From Elmis aenea (taxonomy: Eukaryota; Arthropoda; Insecta; Coleoptera; Elmidae): DNA of 64,000 bases. Under the pieces are notes generated by a model. The model saw only the letters and a program-made list of their open reading frames with translations. It was not told the origin of the DNA and did no database searches. A program made the translations under genes and the position numbers. The stretch spans positions 34,475,466 to 34,539,465 of the forward strand of contig OX393577.1 in NCBI GenBank assembly GCA_947652605.1, in the 5' to 3' direction. Each line of letters starts with the position of its first letter. Position 1 is the first letter of the stretch. This document shows positions 37,717-48,779 of the stretch, one piece after another.

Positions 37717-39508
37717 TAAAGTTCATAAATATTAAAATAATACAAGATCTTAAAAATACAGTAATTATTACAGAATTGGTCAAAGTTAATCCTTAATTAA
37801 ATTTTTGAGGCAATCTTAAAATGCCGTTTCACGTCCATATGAGTTTATTATGATTTTACTTAACATTTTCTGTGTAAATCTCATTTCATAAAAATTTATG
37901 TTACTTTTTTAACGACATACATTTTTACTGTGAAAAAAATCACATGGATAAAGGGCCACGGTCTGAATTGTTTGCTATATTTAAAAAAACTCTAAACAAA
38001 TGATCTACAGAGAAAAAAAATATCGAAATTATTTAACAATTAAATATCCCTCCTTAACGGTTTAATAAAACGCGTGCATTTAATCTAGTTATCTCTTTTC
38101 ATTCAATACCATTTAGTAAAACGAGACGTTGCACTGTTCGCATGAATTATAGAATGTTTCGGCTTGCTGTGTATGTTATGTTGTAAAAACAAGTTGTTAT
38201 TAAAAACAAAGGTGTAATGGATTACCTTATTCAATTACTTTAACATACCTAATGGATATTGTAATAAGTTTGTAAATACTAGCTATTATTATTTAATTAA
38301 AACTTTGTAGCTTTTACATGAAAAATACCTTCTATTTTTTTAACGTGCAACAAACTTTCTATTTTTTAAACTTATCTTATTGTTACTATAAACAGTAGCA
38401 AATATTTGTTTGTAAAATTGACGGATGCATTTCTCTTAAATGCAACGTTCTTGTTTAAATAACGAATTTAACCGTTTGATTGGCAGGTTCAATGACCTCT
38501 CCGCCTCCAAGGGACGTGTTAAATCAAATTTTGTAAAAAAAGTTATTATTACACAAGTAGATGGACCATTTTCATCACTTATTTAATTTTTTGAGACAAT
38601 GTTTTATTAGTTTTACAAATCTATAGAGATAGATGGTCTTTAAAGCAGATAATACAAATAAAACGAACATTTCAAAAACTTTGTTTATTTCATCTTTTTA
38701 TTACCCTATACTTATAGGATAATTTGTACAAAACTTTGGAAATAATAACAAATAAAATTTATAATAACACTCAAATTTAAAAAATTTGTAATATTTATGT
38801 TGGGTATATTGTATTATTTGATTTTCATTGAAAACTGTTACTTTACTTTAACATTTTAAAAATTAATGCAACCAACTATTTAATGCATGGTCGAATTGCA
38901 TTCTGTCAGAATCAAATAAAAAACAGGTACTAGATACCATGCAGTTTCAAACTACAAAGTCGACTCGCCACTCTGATTTATTTAATCACAGAAAAAACAT
39001 TTTAACGTTATTTAATTGAGATTATCCTGCGATATATATATATAATGTAGGTTGTTAGGTCTCCTCCTAAAATGACAAAGTCAAACTGAATCACCTGGTA
39101 GTCAATAAAACAGTGAAATATTAAAAAAAAACGTTTATTGTATTTTTAAAAAACATATATAAAACGTAACACATTTAAAATGCCAACATAAAATTAGTAC
39201 CGAAATAAAAGTATATGTTTTCACGAACATAATACAACATTCAACGTCTTAAACAATAACAGTAAACAATAATTATAATTTTTAAAAGACATTTATAAAA
39301 CATAACAAATGTGTTTACTTAGCACATTTCAAAAGTCAACATAAAATTAGACAAAGAACAAGTATGTAAACAAAAGTGCACAAGTTGAAAATATAAAATA
39401 TATAACATTATTATCATTACAGAAAAAGCACGACGTTACAATATAGAAAAAGACAAGATAGGTTCATAAACGAGTAAAAACTTAAAAAAAAAAAAAAAAC
39501 TTTTAATG
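37717..39508. other. No gene recognised; 3' flank of recombinase gene 2
   Basis: AT-rich. It includes the one-armed MITE fragment near 38,880-39,103 and a duplicated 'AACATAAAATTAG' segment (about 39,185 and 39,339) that may belong to the 3' UTR or to an old repeat. Confidence 0.4.
38880..39103. mobile_element. Diverged one-armed copy of the CCGGGTGATT MITE
   Basis: The sequence ends GTCAAACTGAATCACCTGG at about 39,084-39,102, matching the terminus of the MITEs at 16,494 and 34,054. Upstream lies a diverged version of their internal 'catggtcggattcagaatt' stretch, near 38,885-38,910. The opposite arm is missing, so this is a degraded fragment about 400 bp from the 3' end of recombinase gene 2. 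Confidence 0.55.
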
Positions 39509-42500
39509 TTACTTCGCAATCTTATTTTTAATCCAGGACTTAACTTGCAACCATGTTCTGTGTCTGAGGGCCTCTTCGGAACTTATGCATGTCAAAATCA
39601 TTTGCTTGCCTGGAATTTCACGGCTGTTAATAAGATAGCCAAAGTTTCTTTCAACAGCATCTATTTCACTTGTTTTCCACGCCACCTGAAAGGAAAAGAA
39701 AATATAAAAATTAGTACATTTAACGCACTGCAAGGATGTATCAAATCTGCTTAAATTACTACAAAAAGCAGGGAGACTTACTCGATTACTATAATTTCTG
39801 GGTTTATAAGGTCTACGTTGAGAGGGTTTGGTTTTTTTCGTAACTCTTTGTGGAAAGCTATCAGCGTCATCAGATAAACTTTTTGCGGCATCTGAATCGG
39901 TAACGTCGGAATCGTTACGTGCAGATGTACTTTCTCTCGGTTCTGGACGTGCAGATGTTCTTCGTTCTCTCCTTTCTGGTTCTGGTAATGATATGTCGAT
40001 ATCGTCCAAATTACATCCTTTAAACTGTTGAACATTTCCACCACTAACGGCCATCAATAACTTACTAACCTTTGCTAAATGTATTGCCGAATCGGGCAAC
40101 TTATAATACTGTTTATGAACACTTAAATCGTGGCCTAAAAAATTTGCAATCGCCTCCATTTCATGTTCTCGGAGGTTCATTAGTTGCGTCATGGTAGCAA
40201 CATGTTTTCTTAAATTGGTAGATCGCAATGATTTGTGATTTGAAATTCCAACTTCTTTGGCTAATTTCGTTAAAGCTGCTCCGCCGTCAAAGAAACCAGT
40301 TTCAGTGGGTTTCGCGAAAAGATACGGATTATTTTCAGGTATTCCTGCCGCTATCCTATTTCTTAATAACAGTTCAATATTTATTTCAGTTAACTTCGGC
40401 ATCAACATTGGTACTGTTCGTCCGTGCTTTCCTCGAATCTGCATGTGAGAAAATGTTCTTGCCAAAGTTTTATCGCTATCTGACAGAGAAGAAAATATAT
40501 CTGAATGACCCATATCGGAGTGTCTACTTTTGAAATTTTCCAAGAAAATACGTGATGTTTCTCCAGCACGTTTTCTATTGAACAGAATCAACTTCGAAAT
40601 AATTACCTTGTTCAAGTTGGAAAAAGTATTATAGTCGTAATTTTGAATAAGTCGATCTGACAATTCAGTTTCTTTATTATTCAGATGTGTGTTTAAAACT
40701 TTAATGTCTTCAGCTACAGGTAATAATGAGGGTTGGTTATGTTTCAAAATTTTTAACGTGGTGTGCGAGTGACGAGATATATCATTTGTCCATCTGATTT
40801 CATATAGCGTAATAAAATCCTGAGCTTGTTTGAGTAGGCTGTCTGAAGATGACGTAAGGGCTCGATTAATTAGCAAATTTGCACATTTTACCAAACTAAA
40901 TCCCAATTTAAGTGCCAATGATGGTGTAGCAAATCTTCCAGTTTCCTCATCAAAACCTGCCAGTACTTTGGTGCAGTCTACGACTAAATCAAAGTGAGCT
41001 GGGCACAATGCATCTGCCAGCCCACTTATTTCTGACTTTTTACATATTTCTTCCACAAGACGAGCCAGCTCTCTCATTTTTGTTGCGATATATGTTGCCA
41101 AATGTTTTTCGGTTAAATCGTTATGTCGTTGGCATAAACTGGAACCAAACCGCAAAATTAGCCAATCACTTCTAATTATCCTGAAAATATTGTCCTGGGT
41201 CATTCTTGAAAGCACCCTATCTTTAAGAAGGGTCGATGCATCGGGAAGTATTGGCAAAAGATTATTGCTAATCCCTTGATATCGAGTCCATTTCTTCCTT
41301 GTCGTTCCACAATGTTTCATGTGTCTATAAAGTGAGACTCTCGTTACCCAAAGAAAACAATTAGAACATGGAACAAAATCGTCTGACGCTCTTATACAGT
41401 CTGGTCTTCGACTAACAATCAAATTTCCCTCTCCACCACGTAACACGGCACAATTGTTCTTAAAATTCCCTCTTTTTCTAAGGTCTGCCAGGATTTCCAA
41501 CCTCTTTGGATCACTCATTGACAATTTGGACATGTTAAGCACCATATTTTCATCCTTGTGTCTTCGTGTTAAATGTCTAGGTAACTGAAAAACAAGCTGT
41601 CCACAGTATAAGCAGCACTGCTTCTTATCGCGCTTTTTCTTTGGCAGTACCAATTTTGAAACGCAAGGTAATGTCGACTCTTCATCTGAAAAACGACAGC
41701 CATGCACAGATAAAAATAAAGTGGCTCGGCCATGTTGTTTATCAACAAAGCTCTTAATTATTTAAAAAAAAACAGACTTATTAGACAATTTGTAGAGAGT
41801 AACGGGACAGTGGTCATATAAACCCAATGACCACTGTCCCGTTACTCTCTACAAATTATTCTATGGTCGTCATTTTTGGTTAGACGATATTTGTTCAATA
41901 ACCAAGCTAGCAAAATATGAAATAAACACACACCTGAATGTGAATATGTTGATTGGTCAGTTGGTACAATTTCAATGGTAACTGGTGACAAATTTTCACA
42001 AGGCTGACCTTCTGCGTTAATTGAACTGCTTGCCGAGATCAGGTCCTCGGTGCTTAAATCTGAAACTGTTAAACATACATGAAAAATGAAAAGTGTTGTT
42101 AAGCTAAACTCCAATTACCGTCTAATGTTGTGCCACTTGGGTTTTCTTCTACAAAAACATCGTCAAGTGGAGAATCATTGAAGGACCTCCTCGGATGACT
42201 GCAGTCGGACAAGGGACTGTCGTAATCGTTCCCGCTTACGAATAATCGTCGTGGCGGAAGACTTATTGTACGCGGACTCGAAACACTCAACACTCTGCAG
42301 TTGTAACGCTTTGGGGTAGATAGTGGACTTGATAATTTTACATTCTCATTCAAAGGTGTCGACGGTGTAGGCAAATGCCACTCATGTGTTACACTGCTTA
42401 CGAGCTGATTCTCATTTGTTAACGAACTTGTAGAATTGAAGTTATTTTTTTCCGGTGCTGAAATAAACAAAACCTTTTAAGTGGTTTAATCATTAAACTA

Positions 42501-42734
42501 CATTTTCCAGTACTTACATGTGTGGGACAGATTAGCTTGAGAATTTTTCAATAACTGCCTTCTCAAAGTCGATACTTCCAATTTATTGCCGCTTCCTACA
42601 ATTATAGCTGGATACCATGCCTTATCAAAATATCTAACCAACTTTATATCGTCGTCTTTCGTGTTTCGTATATCAAATGATTTGCAACAGTAAAGCACGT
42701 CGTCCTCGATGTACCGTACTAATTGGTAAGTCAT
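39509..42734 (-). CDS. Crypton-like tyrosine recombinase protein 2 (five exons, 922 aa)
   Basis: Paralogue of the gene at 21,950-25,150 with the same domain order. Exons in transcript order: 42518-42734, 42119-42457, 41934-42065, 39782-41685, 39509-39685. Donors include ACAT|GTAAGT and CGA|GTAAGT; acceptors are TTTCAG or AACAG. The first three junctions are phase 1 and the last is phase 0, where the 96-bp intron is itself readable in frame. The N-terminal module (LVRYIEDD, then YFDKAWYPAII) matches that of paralogue 1. Fingers use C254, C257, H267, H272 and C336, C339, H351, C355, with the same spacing as paralogue 1. The catalytic set is R602 (in RKRAGE), K649 (in RGKHGR), R722 (in NLRKHVAT), H748 and Y757 (GHD, then KQYYK). 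Thr719 stands where His is usual. A Ser/Asp/Arg-rich linker follows, then a SANT-like tail (WKTSE...). There are no internal stops. It could be a transposase or a domesticated DNA-binding protein. Confidence 0.85.
41787..41857. repeat. Perfect 31-bp hairpin in an intron of recombinase gene 2
   Basis: The left arm (41,787-41,817) starts AATTTGTAGAGAGTAACGGG. The right arm (41,827-41,857) is its perfect reverse complement. The loop is 9 bp. It sits in the third intron (41,686-41,933). The perfect arms imply recent origin or selection on structure. Confidence 0.92.
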
Positions 42735-42814
42735 AACGAAAGTGAATTAGGTACGTCGTGTGAGTTGAATCGTTCTGAATATATTTAAAATGTAAACTCT
42801 CGAAGAAAGACAAC

Positions 42815-43022
42815 CGTCGCTCGCCTCGCAATAACTAAATACGCTCGCTAGCAACGCAAAATTGGAGACACTCCAACATACAGAACCGTTCACATGAACA
42901 ATACAGGTGTTTGTGCCGAACTAAACAGACCTAGTTTAAAAAAGTATAATCGAAAATCCCTAAGAAAAATAATCGTCGCCCGCCTCGCAATAAAACATAC
43001 GCTCGCTAGCTACGCCAAAATT
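42815..43022. repeat. Direct duplication of a 49-bp GC-richer unit upstream of recombinase gene 2
   Basis: Copies at 42,815-42,863 and 42,974-43,022 share most bases (CGTCGC, CGCCTCGCAATAA, ACGCTCGCTAGC, AAAATT). The second copy reaches into the stop codon of CCCH/RING gene A. The pair occupies most of the 286 bp between gene A and the start of the recombinase gene, so it may hold its promoter. Confidence 0.75.
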
Positions 43023-43877
43023 ATGCCGAAAATACTTTAGTAAACGTCAATATACGTTCTTCACAGACAGCACACCGTTTCTTATCGGCTACCGAACTTT
43101 CGACACATGCCAAACAATAGAGATGGTTGCATTGGGTCCGTCTTGCGTTATCCCTCGTCAGAATCTCTTCGCAGAAGTTACATGTGTGGTGGCGTACGTC
43201 ACCTGAAAAAAAAAATACAAGTTTAGGAATGTAATCGTTCGCGTACGGGCCCCCCACTACTTTTTGAAATGAATAAATACTTTGAACATGTGTAGAATTG
43301 TAAGTATTTTACATAGATGGCCAACATTAACTTTATATTAATGAAAAGAAACTTAACACCTTTATTTTCATTACTTAAAAAAAAAATATAATCAATCCCT
43401 AACATACTTAAGATTTAATTTATTAAGTGTAAAATAAAGTAGCCCTCGAGCTTTGCACAAATTAACACAAAAGTTAGTGTTGGGCACATTTTGACCTAAG
43501 TTACCTTTACGAGTGTTGTCTTTCACGTGTTCGTATTTGCAACGGAGAAAACCCCTATCACAAGTCCCAGTTCTGAAGTACTGGCGACAAGCTTGATTAT
43601 TTTCAACAAGAGGATAGACAACTTGGGGTCTCGCAGAAATCCTTAAGATCTCCTCTTTCAGAAACGTGTTGTTTAAAGACACCACGCCATTTCGGTCTGT
43701 CGGTATTGTGAACAAATGCACAAAGGGACACTGTTCTCTAATGCGGCAAAACCCTTGAAGAACAAAGGAATTACACAGTAATACTGAGTGTGAATAACAG
43801 CAATGTCGTCGAAAGCAAAATCCTTTAAAATAATCAAAGCACATTCTAACCATATTAACACAAAGGGTACAACGCAT
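43021..43877 (-). CDS. CCCH zinc-finger / RING protein A (two exons, 184 aa)
   Basis: Likely an RNA-binding E3 ubiquitin ligase, inferred from domains. Exons in transcript order: 43505-43877 and 43021-43202. The donor is AAAG|GTAACT, the acceptor is a T-run then CAG, and the junction is phase 1. Three CCCH fingers are visible: C13/C21/C26/H30 (spacing 7-4-3), C35/C44/C50/H54 (8-5-3) and C97/C106/C113/H117 (8-6-3). Exon 2 gives a C3HC4-type RING from C132 (CNFCEE, then QCNHLYCLAC, then CAVC), and the protein ends shortly after it. It sits 286 bp upstream of recombinase gene 2 on the same strand and about 950 bp downstream of the related gene at 44,826-45,501. Makorins also combine CCCH and RING domains, but in a different order. 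No specific family name is claimed. Confidence 0.82.
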
Positions 43878-44825
43878 TTATACTGGTAAGAACAACGTGC
43901 GTATGACGAATGTTCTACCCACTAACAAAGATAATAATTAGCAAGGTTGCCACGCGCAGCAAACCCGTTTGGCAACATGGGGCAAAAATACAGAAATGGC
44001 TGCCATGAAGAAATTTATGTAATGTAACTAAGTTATCGTACACAAAACGATACAAAACATATTTTTGCAAAAACGCTAGATTCGTACGAGTGGCAAAATC
44101 AATACCATGAATTTATGCTTTTATGGCTGCTAAATTTAAAATGTACTTACAATTGATCTCAAAAACAAAATTTACGTATTTACTTAGGCTCACGCCACAA
44201 AGACAACACACTACATTTATTCCTGGATAAAGGCGCGAGTTTTCTCGTAACGTTAAAGGCTGCGTCTACTTTGTACTCAGGACCGGCGCCAAGTTTTTTT
44301 AGACCCTGCACCAACTTTCATTAAAACATTTTCTTTTTTTAACCGATAATAAAACACTTCCAAATTTATAGCAGACTTATTCAAGGATGCAATATCAATA
44401 ATGAATAAAATTGAAAAATTTCCTTTATGTTGGGTTCCAAAAAATCGAGAAAAGCCTAGTTATTCACAAAGTGCATTACTAAATTTATTTTAGTTATAAC
44501 AGAGCAGTGGGGCGGCAACAAAAAGCGAGGGACAAAATAGTCGGGGACAACCATTCAATCTTAAAATTTGGCTATCAAATAAGGGTACCTTTCTATTTCG
44601 TCTGTCGCTGCATTGTATTATCTTCCTTTTTATTACTTATTTAAATGTGTAAAAAAATTACTTTAATTTACTCCTCAAATCAATGGTAAAGGTCAATTAA
44701 AAATATTATTTCTAACAGAAAACGAACAGTATTTGTGATCCAGTGGCGACAGACACCACTGGCTTTCACAAAATAGAAAAGTACCCAAATACTCTACTAC
44801 AAAAAAAAATTGTACTTACGAAGTT

Positions 44826-45501
44826 CTACGTCAGAAGGACAGGCGTTCCCAGTGCTCGGCATTGGGGGCATTCTGTGCGACCAAAAGAAAACAATTCCAA
44901 CTGGTCACTACATTCCGAACATATGATGTGAGAACAGGAGTCAAAAGCGGTCATACACGATTTTGATATCGACGCATAGCAAACAGGACAGCGAAAAGGC
45001 ACAACATCCGTTACTGTCTTGTGTTCAAATTTGCAGTTGGCCCTGCGGCAATTTCCGTTTAAATAATCCCTGCAAAAAACCTTGCCTTGGCATGTTCTTC
45101 GGACTTCACAGACAAACCTGGTCGACATACCCCCAACTACCTCGTACTGCCGTTGTTCTTCGTGTGTCACGTGCAAAAATTTGCATTTCTCACGTGCGCA
45201 TGACCATAGGTTTTGAAAATCATGGCAATATTTAAAAGTATGCAAAAACTTGCAATCATCACGGCAACATTTGTTGTTTAAAAAGTCTAGACACTGGGGT
45301 CTGGAAAAAAAAAACAATGGCAAATGAACAACAAATTTACATTTGTAAAACGTAATTACTTTTCTTTTGCAATTTCTAATGTAAAAACGTGGTAATAATG
45401 ATAAATAAGTAAAGTAGGTAATAAAATAATGCTGTTTTTGTTGTTTATTATTTGACAACCAACTTACATACAACGATATTCTTGGAACACAAATACGTCA
45501 T
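44826..45501 (-). CDS. CCCH zinc-finger / RING protein B (two exons, 165 aa)
   Basis: Paralogue of protein A with the same order, three CCCH fingers then a RING. Exon 2 is 44826-45293. Exon 1 is proposed as 45472-45501, encoding MTYLCSKNIV, with donor GTT|GTATGT and acceptor CCCCAG|TGT. This resembles the start of protein A (MRCTLCVNMV), which supports the model. The stronger-looking donor GTAAGT four bases on would give a stop in exon 2. Fingers: C11/C19/C24/H28 (7-4-3), C33/C42/C47/H51 (8-4-3) and C84/C92/C97/H101 (7-4-3). The RING starts at C112 (CPVC, then DSCSHIICSEC, then CPQC). The fingers are well preserved, so the gene looks functional. A donor-like TTC|GTAAGT lies just past the stop codon, so a spliced 3' UTR or an alternative end is possible. 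Confidence 0.75.
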
Positions 45502-45509
45502 TGTGCCTA

Positions 45510-48016
45510 TATTAAGTGGTTGGCGACTTCGCTCAAACATACTGAGATTACGCCCATGGCGGCCATTACAATAGATAATGAAAAGAAAAGTGCAAATGAA
45601 AACATATTACAATATTGTTACAAGCTATATAGGTTTTGTAAATTAAATTTACACGATTAACTAATTATTGTACCTACCTCTTGCGTTCCATCACGAAAAT
45701 CTGAAAAACTTGTTGAAAAACCACAGGGCGTGACAGTCTTCAAGCTTCCACTGATAAACTACCACAAAAGTCAAGTACACTGTACACTCAAAATGAGTTC
45801 ACCACCAAACTGAAAAATACCCCTAAGCCGGTTAACGTGCCCCACACTAGTAAACGATATAAGATATACTATAATATATACTGTTTTCAGCCGACAACAG
45901 CGATCATAACAAGAGATTAAAGTTACTTGTTAGTAAGGTGTACGTATTATTTCTTATCCAAGTATAGGCATGCGCAGTAAACTTTCGCCTGGCAATTTTT
46001 ACGATTATAATACAAGTTTCGTTAAAAATGTTTATAATTTCATTATTCTGTTTAATTACTAGATATAAAATAAAATGTATTACTTGGCTCAATAAATACT
46101 GACAAAAACACTGACCTCAGAACTGTAACTATTATCACATGCAATAGTTAAGAAATTTAATGAGGATATTAATACCGTACTGAATTTAACAAGAAATTCC
46201 CGTGGTAATGTTACTGCATAAGTTATTCAGAAATACATAATTATATTCTAAATTATTTGCTACATTGCTGATTGACTTTTGTAATTAAAATTTAACTTGG
46301 GGTAAATGCTTTATAATCCAGGGTTCGAAAATATTTATATGTATTTAAAGTGGATGGTTGACGAAGTGTCATTAAAGTTAATGAGCTTATTGGATTTTTT
46401 TTAAAATTATTGTTAATCTGCAGGTTCTGTTATATTCCCCGATTTGACATGTTAGGCTAATGGCTAATGGGATTTATAATAAACAGGGCTGCATGCTTAG
46501 CTGGTTATGCATTTTCATTTAAATTTTAGCAGAGGACAATAAGTTCCAAAATGGTACCATCCTTCCAAAAGGGACGTCTGTTTGCATTAATTTATTTGCT
46601 ACTTGCTATTAGGTTGATACTACCTAAAGATTATAATATGTCCAAATAAGCGAAGTTTGTGTATAAAAAACTATTAAAATAATCGAACTAATATTTATGC
46701 GTATGAAGTATCGACTAATCTTCATTAGTTACCTACGTAAAAATGCACTCAAAAAATGTACAACAATTTGAGGGTCTACTCTACACACTTGTTCATTCAT
46801 GCATTATTATAAGAAATAAAATGTGCTAATCCTTAAATTTAATTTTTTTTTGTCCCTACCAATTAAAAATCTCTACATATTAAGTGTACACAAAACCTGA
46901 CAGAATTTACTGGATTCAAATCAAACCAGGATTGTTTTTTATGGTTTATCAAGTATTTTGCAAACAGTTTTTGAGGTTATGTAACCCAAGGGCTTCTATT
47001 TCTTGCAGAAAACGACGAGTATCGACCTATAGGAACATAGTGCGACCGTCTACTAATGTTATAACTTATAAGCTAACTTTAGTGTAAATTTGAAGGTGGC
47101 AGGGTCTTTTGTTAAAATTGGGCTTTCGTCTCCGGGAGTGGCCAATATTGTTTTAACATGATAGGCATATGGAGGCTGTGAATTTATAGTTACCCTGCAA
47201 AACTGAAGGTTTTAACTTTTTTTTTAAGGAAGATATTTAATATTGCCAATTTTTATTGCGAAAGTAACGCGGGTTATTTATACATATGTATATGTAAGTT
47301 ATAAAATTGTAAACTAAATTAGCAAAAACGCTAAATAAATACTCTATGATATGGTCCGATAATTCTTGGTAGTCTAAATTAAAGAACAGAAACGAAATAT
47401 CTTTTCCTAGTTAAATAAACATAGACCGTAATCCATAACCTTGAACTGCGTCAGCTGAAACGCTGAGAGGCAAGCGGACAAGGTCAGACACATTTGTACC
47501 GAAAATTATCATTTAAATAAATTTTCCATATGTCGGGTTACAATCTCTCTCTTTTTCAACAAACAATATGGTGTCAAACAAAGACAGAGATAGTTTAAAT
47601 GTATACGTACTACGTTATATATCTGTTATATTTCTATGCCTATCACGCCACTGCTACTCGCTAGACGATAAAATAATTCTCTCTGTACATAGGTATAAAG
47701 TGTACACCAATATAAAATGTCACCCCTTAAATGTTTTTTCTTTAAAATAACTTTCGATTGTGATTTAGAAAAACGGTACAAAATGTATGAATACTATTTT
47801 TATTTAGAAAATGTAAACTACTTTAAAACAATGATATCAACTATTAACTACAACAGTGTACTACAGTTTTACCCCTCTAACTTTAAATTTAGCAAATCCG
47901 TTAATTAGGGATGTGTAGTCTATTCTAAAACACTTCACAATAGATACATGCACTAATAACATTTAAAAACAGCTGAGACAGGTATTCCTGTTAATTTGCA
48001 CTCATCTATTTGTTGC
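45510..48016. other. No gene recognised; 5' flank of CCCH/RING gene B
   Basis: Presumably holds the promoter of gene B close to 45,510-45,560, where GC content rises. The rest is AT-rich with chance frames. Confidence 0.4.
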
Positions 48017-48776
48017 AGGGTTGAGCTGATTAATTAAACATCACCATTTAGCACTGATTTTTTCAAAATTCTTAATCATTATATTTAATTTTTCATTTTG
48101 ACAAAAATTCACCAATGAATTAAATGAATTGGTTATTAAATATATTAGCACAAAACAGATATAGCATGTGAATATGTCACTAAATTCGATAATATGGTAT
48201 ATTTGATTTAACCCTTGAAATGCTGAGTGGGGTCCTATAGGGGCCCCAGAAAGTATTTTTCTTTAATAACTTTGCAAGTAATTTTTTGTAAATTTTCATA
48301 TTTCATGTATTTTCTCCTTTTTTCATTGCCAAGTATTGTAGATTGTTTGTCTATTCTAAACACTTTACCGTAATTTTATTTTTACATAATGTAACCTACT
48401 GGGGTCTCCTACCGTAATTAGTGTGTAGTCAGTCATTTCTCGCGCAATAAGTCGCTTGATAACGCCGACCGCACACGTGTTTCATGTTTTTACGGCGGTC
48501 CTGTGAGTCAGCAGAATTGCAATACCCCGTCGTACCCCGCTGCTGGGAGTGGACGTCCTTTCAAAAAATGTTTATTTTATAATTATATCAATATTTTTAA
48601 CATATTTATTTTGTTATTTTCATTTTTTAACATGGGGTCCCATGAAGACCCCACTTCGTTATTAGTGTTGTCAAAAACTGTACAGCATTTCAAGGGTTAA
48701 ATCAAAAAAATCTGATTGAAATCAAATAAATCGTTTTTTTTTATTTAAAAAAAATCATGATTTTTATCCACCCTAA
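48017..48776. mobile_element. Possible hAT-like MITE carrying the piggyBac-like MITE
   Basis: It opens CAGGGTTGAGCTGATT at 48,017, like the cluster at 20,086, and closes with ATCATGATTTTTATCCACCC near 48,755-48,773. The two ends are only loosely inverted. The piggyBac-like MITE sits between them. Confidence 0.4.
48212..48696. mobile_element. piggyBac-like MITE
   Basis: The 14-bp ends CCCTTGAAATGCTG and CAGCATTTCAAGGG are perfect inverted repeats flanked by TTAA at 48,208-48,211 and 48,697-48,700. TTAA duplication with CCC...GGG ends is the piggyBac hallmark. Inner GGGGTCC/GGACCCC-type blocks are also mirrored. The open frame at 48,503-48,700 lies inside it and is not a gene. Confidence 0.85.
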
Positions 48777-48779
48777 TTT

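Noticed and set aside
39778..40533. Open frames overlapping recombinase gene 2 on the opposite strand or in other frames
   Set aside because: Shadows of the long conserved coding exon.
45460..45501. Alternative first exon of CCCH/RING gene B using the GTAAGT donor
   Set aside because: Joins out of frame and meets a stop at once; the GTATGT donor with the CCCCAG acceptor gives an open frame and a start resembling protein A.
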